This document shows, one piece after another, positions 5,795-8,220 of a stretch of DNA of 8,220 nucleotides. This DNA is from Planctomycetaceae bacterium. GTDB taxonomy: Bacteria; Planctomycetota; UBA1135; GCA-002686595. The notes beneath the pieces were generated by a model. That model worked only from the letters and a program-made list of their open reading frames with translations. It did no database searches and had not been told where the DNA came from. Position 1 is the stretch's first letter. Every line of letters begins with the position of its first letter. A program made the position numbers and the translations under genes. Location: positions 1-8,220 of the forward strand of contig JABWBL010000127.1 of NCBI GenBank assembly GCA_013360535.1, read 5' to 3'.

Positions 5795-6949
5795 ATGCAA
5801 CTCAAGGAAATCGACGCCTACGCGCGTCTGCCGCTTCCCGTCGTCGGTGCCGAAGGCAACGAGCTCGTCCTCAAGGATGGGCGGCGTGTGCTCGACCTGT
5901 ACGGCGGCCACTGCGTCAACACGCTCGGTGCCGGCGATCCGGGGCTGGGCCGCGTGATCACGGAGCAGTGGAAGCGCCTTTCGTTCGCGACCAACCTGCT
6001 CGATCACGAGGCGCGCGGCTGCTTCATGGCGGCTTTCGAGCGCAACTTGCCGCCGGAGACCGACGGCTGGAGCGTGTTCGTGTCGAACTCGGGCGCCGAG
6101 GCGAACGAGAACGCGCTCAAGTTCGCGCTCGCGTTCACGCGGCGGCGCAAGGTCGTGTTCTTCAAGGGCGCGTTCCACGGTCGAACGGCCGCTGCGGCGG
6201 CGGTGAGCGACACCAAGCTCGCCGCGTTCCCTTCGACGCCGTTCGACGTCGTCAAGCTGCCGTGGAACGACGTCGAGATGGCGACGAAGGCGATCGACAC
6301 GAGCGTCGGAGCCGTGATCCTCGAGCCGTACCAGTCGCTCGCAGGCGTCACCGAGCCGAGCGCGGAGTTCCTCGCGACGCTGCGCCGCCTGTGCGATCGC
6401 ACCGGCGCCGTGCTGATCTTCGACGAGGTGCAGACCGGCAACGGACGCCTCGGCACACCTTGGGCGTCGCAGCACTTCGGCGTCGTGCCCGATGCGTTCA
6501 CGACCGCGAAGGGCGCGGCCGGTGGCCTGCCGATCGGCATCACGGTCGTGCGCACGAAGATGGCGAGCGCCGTGCCGGGCAAGCTGTTCGGTTCGACGTT
6601 TGGCGGCGGGCCGCTGGTGCTCGCGGCGGCGGCGCACGTCGCGCACCGCGTGGCCGAGCCGGGTTTCCTCGCGAACGTGAAGGCGACGAGCGCGGCGCTG
6701 TGCAAGGCGGCGCTGCAGAACTCCGGTGGACCGATCGGGTCGATCCGCGGCGCGGGCTTGCTGCTCGGCCTCGTCGTGAAGCCGGAGCTCAAGGCGAGTC
6801 AGGTGCGCGATGCGCTGCTCGAGCAGGGCGTGCTTGTCGGCACTAGCGACGACCCGCAGGTGCTGCGACTTTCGCCGGCGCTCACGCTCACTCCGGCAGA
6901 GGCGAATCGCCTCGCTAAGGCGCTCGACGCGCTGGTGGTGAAGGCGTGA
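5795..6949 (+). CDS. argD: N-acylornithine aminotransferase
   Basis: This 384-residue class III PLP-dependent aminotransferase should convert N-acylglutamate semialdehyde to N-acylornithine with glutamate as amino donor. Landmarks are NSGAEANENALK (about residues 99-110, PLP phosphate binding), FHGRT, the PLP-ring aspartate D210 in IFDEVQTG, the Schiff-base lysine K239 in TTAKGAAGGLP, and GSTFGGGPL. Two positions depart from textbook ArgD: the EPVQGEGG loop reads EPYQSLAGV, and GGNPL reads GGGPL. The catalytic residues are intact, so it should be active. Related class III enzymes (for example succinylornithine transaminase AstC) share these motifs, but the operon position identifies it as ArgD. 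The ATG follows the argC stop by 4 bases, with GGGAG at 5778-5782 as a rather distant ribosome-binding site. Its stop overlaps the next gene's GTG. Confidence 0.94.
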   Translation: MQLKEIDAYARLPLPVVGAEGNELVLKDGRRVLDLYGGHCVNTLGAGDPGLGRVITEQWKRLSFATNLLDHEARGCFMAAFERNLPPETDGWSVFVSNSGAEANENALKFALAFTRRRKVVFFKGAFHGRTAAAAAVSDTKLAAFPSTPFDVVKLPWNDVEMATKAIDTSVGAVILEPYQSLAGVTEPSAEFLATLRRLCDRTGAVLIFDEVQTGNGRLGTPWASQHFGVVPDAFTTAKGAAGGLPIGITVVRTKMASAVPGKLFGSTFGGGPLVLAAAAHVAHRVAEPGFLANVKATSAALCKAALQNSGGPIGSIRGAGLLLGLVVKPELKASQVRDALLEQGVLVGTSDDPQVLRLSPALTLTPAEANRLAKALDALVVKA

Positions 6950-8001
6950 AGGGCTTTTACACCCTGCAGGACCTTCCGACGGCCGACGTCGAGAAACTCG
7001 TCGCGCGTGCGTTGCACCTGCGCGCGGGCGCGAGCGCGCGCCGCTTCGACGGCAAGGCGCTCGGCATCCTGTTCTTCAACCCGAGCCTGCGCACGCAGGC
7101 TTCGTTCCAGCGCGCCGCCGGCAAGCTCGGTCTCGACCTCGTGCAGCTGCAATCGGGCGGCAACGGCGTGTGGGGCATCGAGTGCGAAGACGGCGCCGTG
7201 ATGGACGCGGGCAACGCCGAGCACGTGCGCGAGGCCGCGGCGGTGCTCGGGCGTTTTGTCGACGTGCTCGCGGTGCGCGCCTTCGCCGGCATCCAGTCGC
7301 TCGACCGAGACCTGCGCGATGCGCTGATGAACGGCTTCCGCACGCACGCGGGCGTGCCCGTCGTCAACATGGAGAGCGCGCTCTGGCATCCGTGCCAGGC
7401 GCTCGCCGACTGGGCGACGATGGAGCTGTTCGAGGTGCCCAAGCGCGCGAAGTTCGTGCTCACGTGGGCCTGGCATCCCAAGCCGCTGCCGCACGCGGTG
7501 CCCAACTCGACCTTGTGCATGGCGACGCAGCGTGGCATGGACGTCGTGCTGCTGCGGCCGGAAGGTTACGACCTGCACGAGTCGATCCTCGCCGAGGCGC
7601 GCGCGCTCGCGCAGGCGAACGGCGGCACGCTGACGATCACGAGCGACCGCGAGGTGGCGCTCAAGGACGCGAGCATCGTCTACGCGAAGTCGTGGGCGTC
7701 GCTGGGCTGCTGGGGCAAGCCGGAAGCGGAGACGGCGCAGCGCGCGAACCTGCGCGACTGGTGCGTCGACGCGAGCTGGATGCGCCGGACCGACCACGCG
7801 CGCTTCATGCACTGCCTGCCGGTGCGACGCAACGTCGTCGTCGCCGACGAGGTGCTCGACGGGCCGTGGTCCGTCGTGATCGATCAGGCCGAAAATCGCC
7901 TGCACGCCCAGACCGCGCTGCTCGAAAGCCAATTCGCGAGCCTCGAGCGCAAGAGCCAGATCCGCGCGAAGTCCCCCGTTCCCTTGGAGCTCCCGCAATG
8001 A
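6946..8001 (+). CDS. argF': N-acylornithine carbamoyltransferase, argF' type, with N-succinylornithine-like active site
   Basis: This 351-residue transcarbamylase transfers the carbamoyl group to an N-acylated ornithine. Carbamoyl-phosphate residues are S47-L-R-T50 (in FFNPSLRT), H148-P-C-Q151 and the HCLP loop at 289-292, followed by VRRNV. It belongs to the acyl-ornithine branch, as shown by WGIE, VMD, EH..E....LGR, VYAKSW and FMHCLPVRRN, rather than to ordinary OTCases. Compared with remembered sequences, the acetyl-specific Glu92 of the Xanthomonas enzyme aligns with Ala91 here (GNAEH), where the Bacteroides succinylornithine enzyme has Pro. The carboxylated Lys302 of Xanthomonas aligns with Val298 here. 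The MESALWHPCQ spacing and PLPHAVPNS also follow the Bacteroides form. N-succinylornithine is therefore the likelier substrate, but this is inference. The start is GTG inside the argD stop (GTGA), with only a weak upstream GAAGG. Residue 51 is Gln where relatives usually have Arg after SxRT. Confidence 0.92.
   Translation: MKGFYTLQDLPTADVEKLVARALHLRAGASARRFDGKALGILFFNPSLRTQASFQRAAGKLGLDLVQLQSGGNGVWGIECEDGAVMDAGNAEHVREAAAVLGRFVDVLAVRAFAGIQSLDRDLRDALMNGFRTHAGVPVVNMESALWHPCQALADWATMELFEVPKRAKFVLTWAWHPKPLPHAVPNSTLCMATQRGMDVVLLRPEGYDLHESILAEARALAQANGGTLTITSDREVALKDASIVYAKSWASLGCWGKPEAETAQRANLRDWCVDASWMRRTDHARFMHCLPVRRNVVVADEVLDGPWSVVIDQAENRLHAQTALLESQFASLERKSQIRAKSPVPLELPQ
7986..7989 (+). promoter_or_regulatory. 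Ribosome-binding site of the argB-like gene
   Basis: GGAG sits 8 bases before the ATG at 7998, within the end of the transcarbamylase gene. It supports the ATG that overlaps the upstream stop as ATGA. Confidence 0.65.
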
Positions 8002-8220
8002 CCGACCTGTTCAAGGCGGCGCCGCACGTGCGCCTTCACCGTGGCAAGACCTTCGTGATCAAGGCCGGAGGCGGCACGATCGCGAAGACCGCGGCCATTC
8101 GGCAGTTCGCGCGGCAGGTGGCGGTCGTGCACGCGCTCGGCGCGCGTGTCGTCGTCGTGCACGGCGGCGGACCGCAGACTGACGCGCTGCAGCGCATGCT
8201 GGGCGAGGAGCCGCGCATGG
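7998..8220 (+). CDS. argB: N-acylglutamate kinase-like protein (amino acid kinase family), 5' part only
   Basis: The first 74 codons are present and the gene continues beyond the right edge. The product begins MTDLFKAAPHVRLHRGKTF and shows the amino acid kinase nucleotide-binding start VIKAGGG (about residues 20-26). A helix follows, then the substrate-binding loop VHGGGPQ around residues 54-60, both diagnostic of N-acetylglutamate kinases. ArgB phosphorylates the gamma-carboxyl of N-acylglutamate and supplies ArgC. The lead-in HRGKTFVIKAGG and VAVVHALGARVVVVHGGG also resemble the kinase-like domain of E. coli ArgA (HRGKTFVIMLGG, as recalled). A kinase fused to an acetyltransferase domain, or an ArgA-type enzyme, is therefore possible. 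The retained GGGPQ (GARPQ in E. coli ArgA) favours a working kinase. The ATG overlaps the transcarbamylase stop (ATGA). Confidence 0.85.
   Translation, partial: MTDLFKAAPHVRLHRGKTFVIKAGGGTIAKTAAIRQFARQVAVVHALGARVVVVHGGGPQTDALQRMLGEEPRM

Noticed and set aside
6946..8001. Ordinary ornithine or aspartate carbamoyltransferase
   Set aside because: The enzyme carries the acyl-ornithine branch signatures (NPSLRT, WGIE, VYAKSW, HCLPVRRN) and sits with argB, argC and argD of an N-acyl pathway.
1..8220. CRISPR arrays, tRNA or rRNA genes, insertion sequences, attachment sites
   Set aside because: No regularly spaced repeats, structured RNA signatures, transposase frames or terminal inverted repeats were seen; the window is densely packed with metabolic genes.

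Overview
The window is a high-GC (about 70%) stretch of bacterial chromosome dominated by an arginine-biosynthesis operon. All genes with recognisable products lie on the + strand. Third codon positions are almost all G or C, several starts are GTG, and most neighbouring genes overlap by 4 bases. The organism cannot be named from the sequence. A high-GC, possibly Gram-negative, bacterium carrying a lipoprotein sulfatase would fit groups such as Planctomycetota, but that is a weak guess.

Layout. Positions 1-108 (minus strand) probably hold the start of a divergent gene with a hydrophobic N-terminus. Positions 201-1805 encode a lipoprotein-type sulfatase with a cysteine-type formylglycine motif. 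The 150-base gap 1806-1955 contains an AT-rich island with a sigma70-like promoter and ARG-box-like operators. Then follow argR (1956-2381), argG (2412-3617), an unassigned P-loop NTPase gene (3614-4705), argC (4702-5790), argD (5795-6949), an argF'-type N-acylornithine carbamoyltransferase (6946-8001) and the 5' end of an argB-like kinase gene (7998-8220, cut by the window edge).

How the genes work together. The argB-like kinase, ArgC and ArgD would convert an N-acylglutamate to N-acylornithine. The transcarbamylase would make N-acylcitrulline, so a deacylase outside the window is needed before ArgG makes argininosuccinate. ArgR at the head of the operon, behind its own operator-like sites, suggests autoregulated arginine repression. 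No acyltransferase for the first step, deacylase (ArgE type) or argH lies in the window.

Most interesting points. (1) The transcarbamylase carries alanine where the N-acetylornithine enzyme of Xanthomonas has its specificity glutamate, and shares other local features with the Bacteroides N-succinylornithine enzyme. This suggests succinylated rather than acetylated intermediates in a high-GC, non-Bacteroides-like genome. (2) An uncharacterised two-domain P-loop protein is translationally overlapped on both sides, between argG and argC, and may be an undescribed component of this pathway variant. (3) The start of the argB-like protein looks partly like the kinase-like domain of ArgA.
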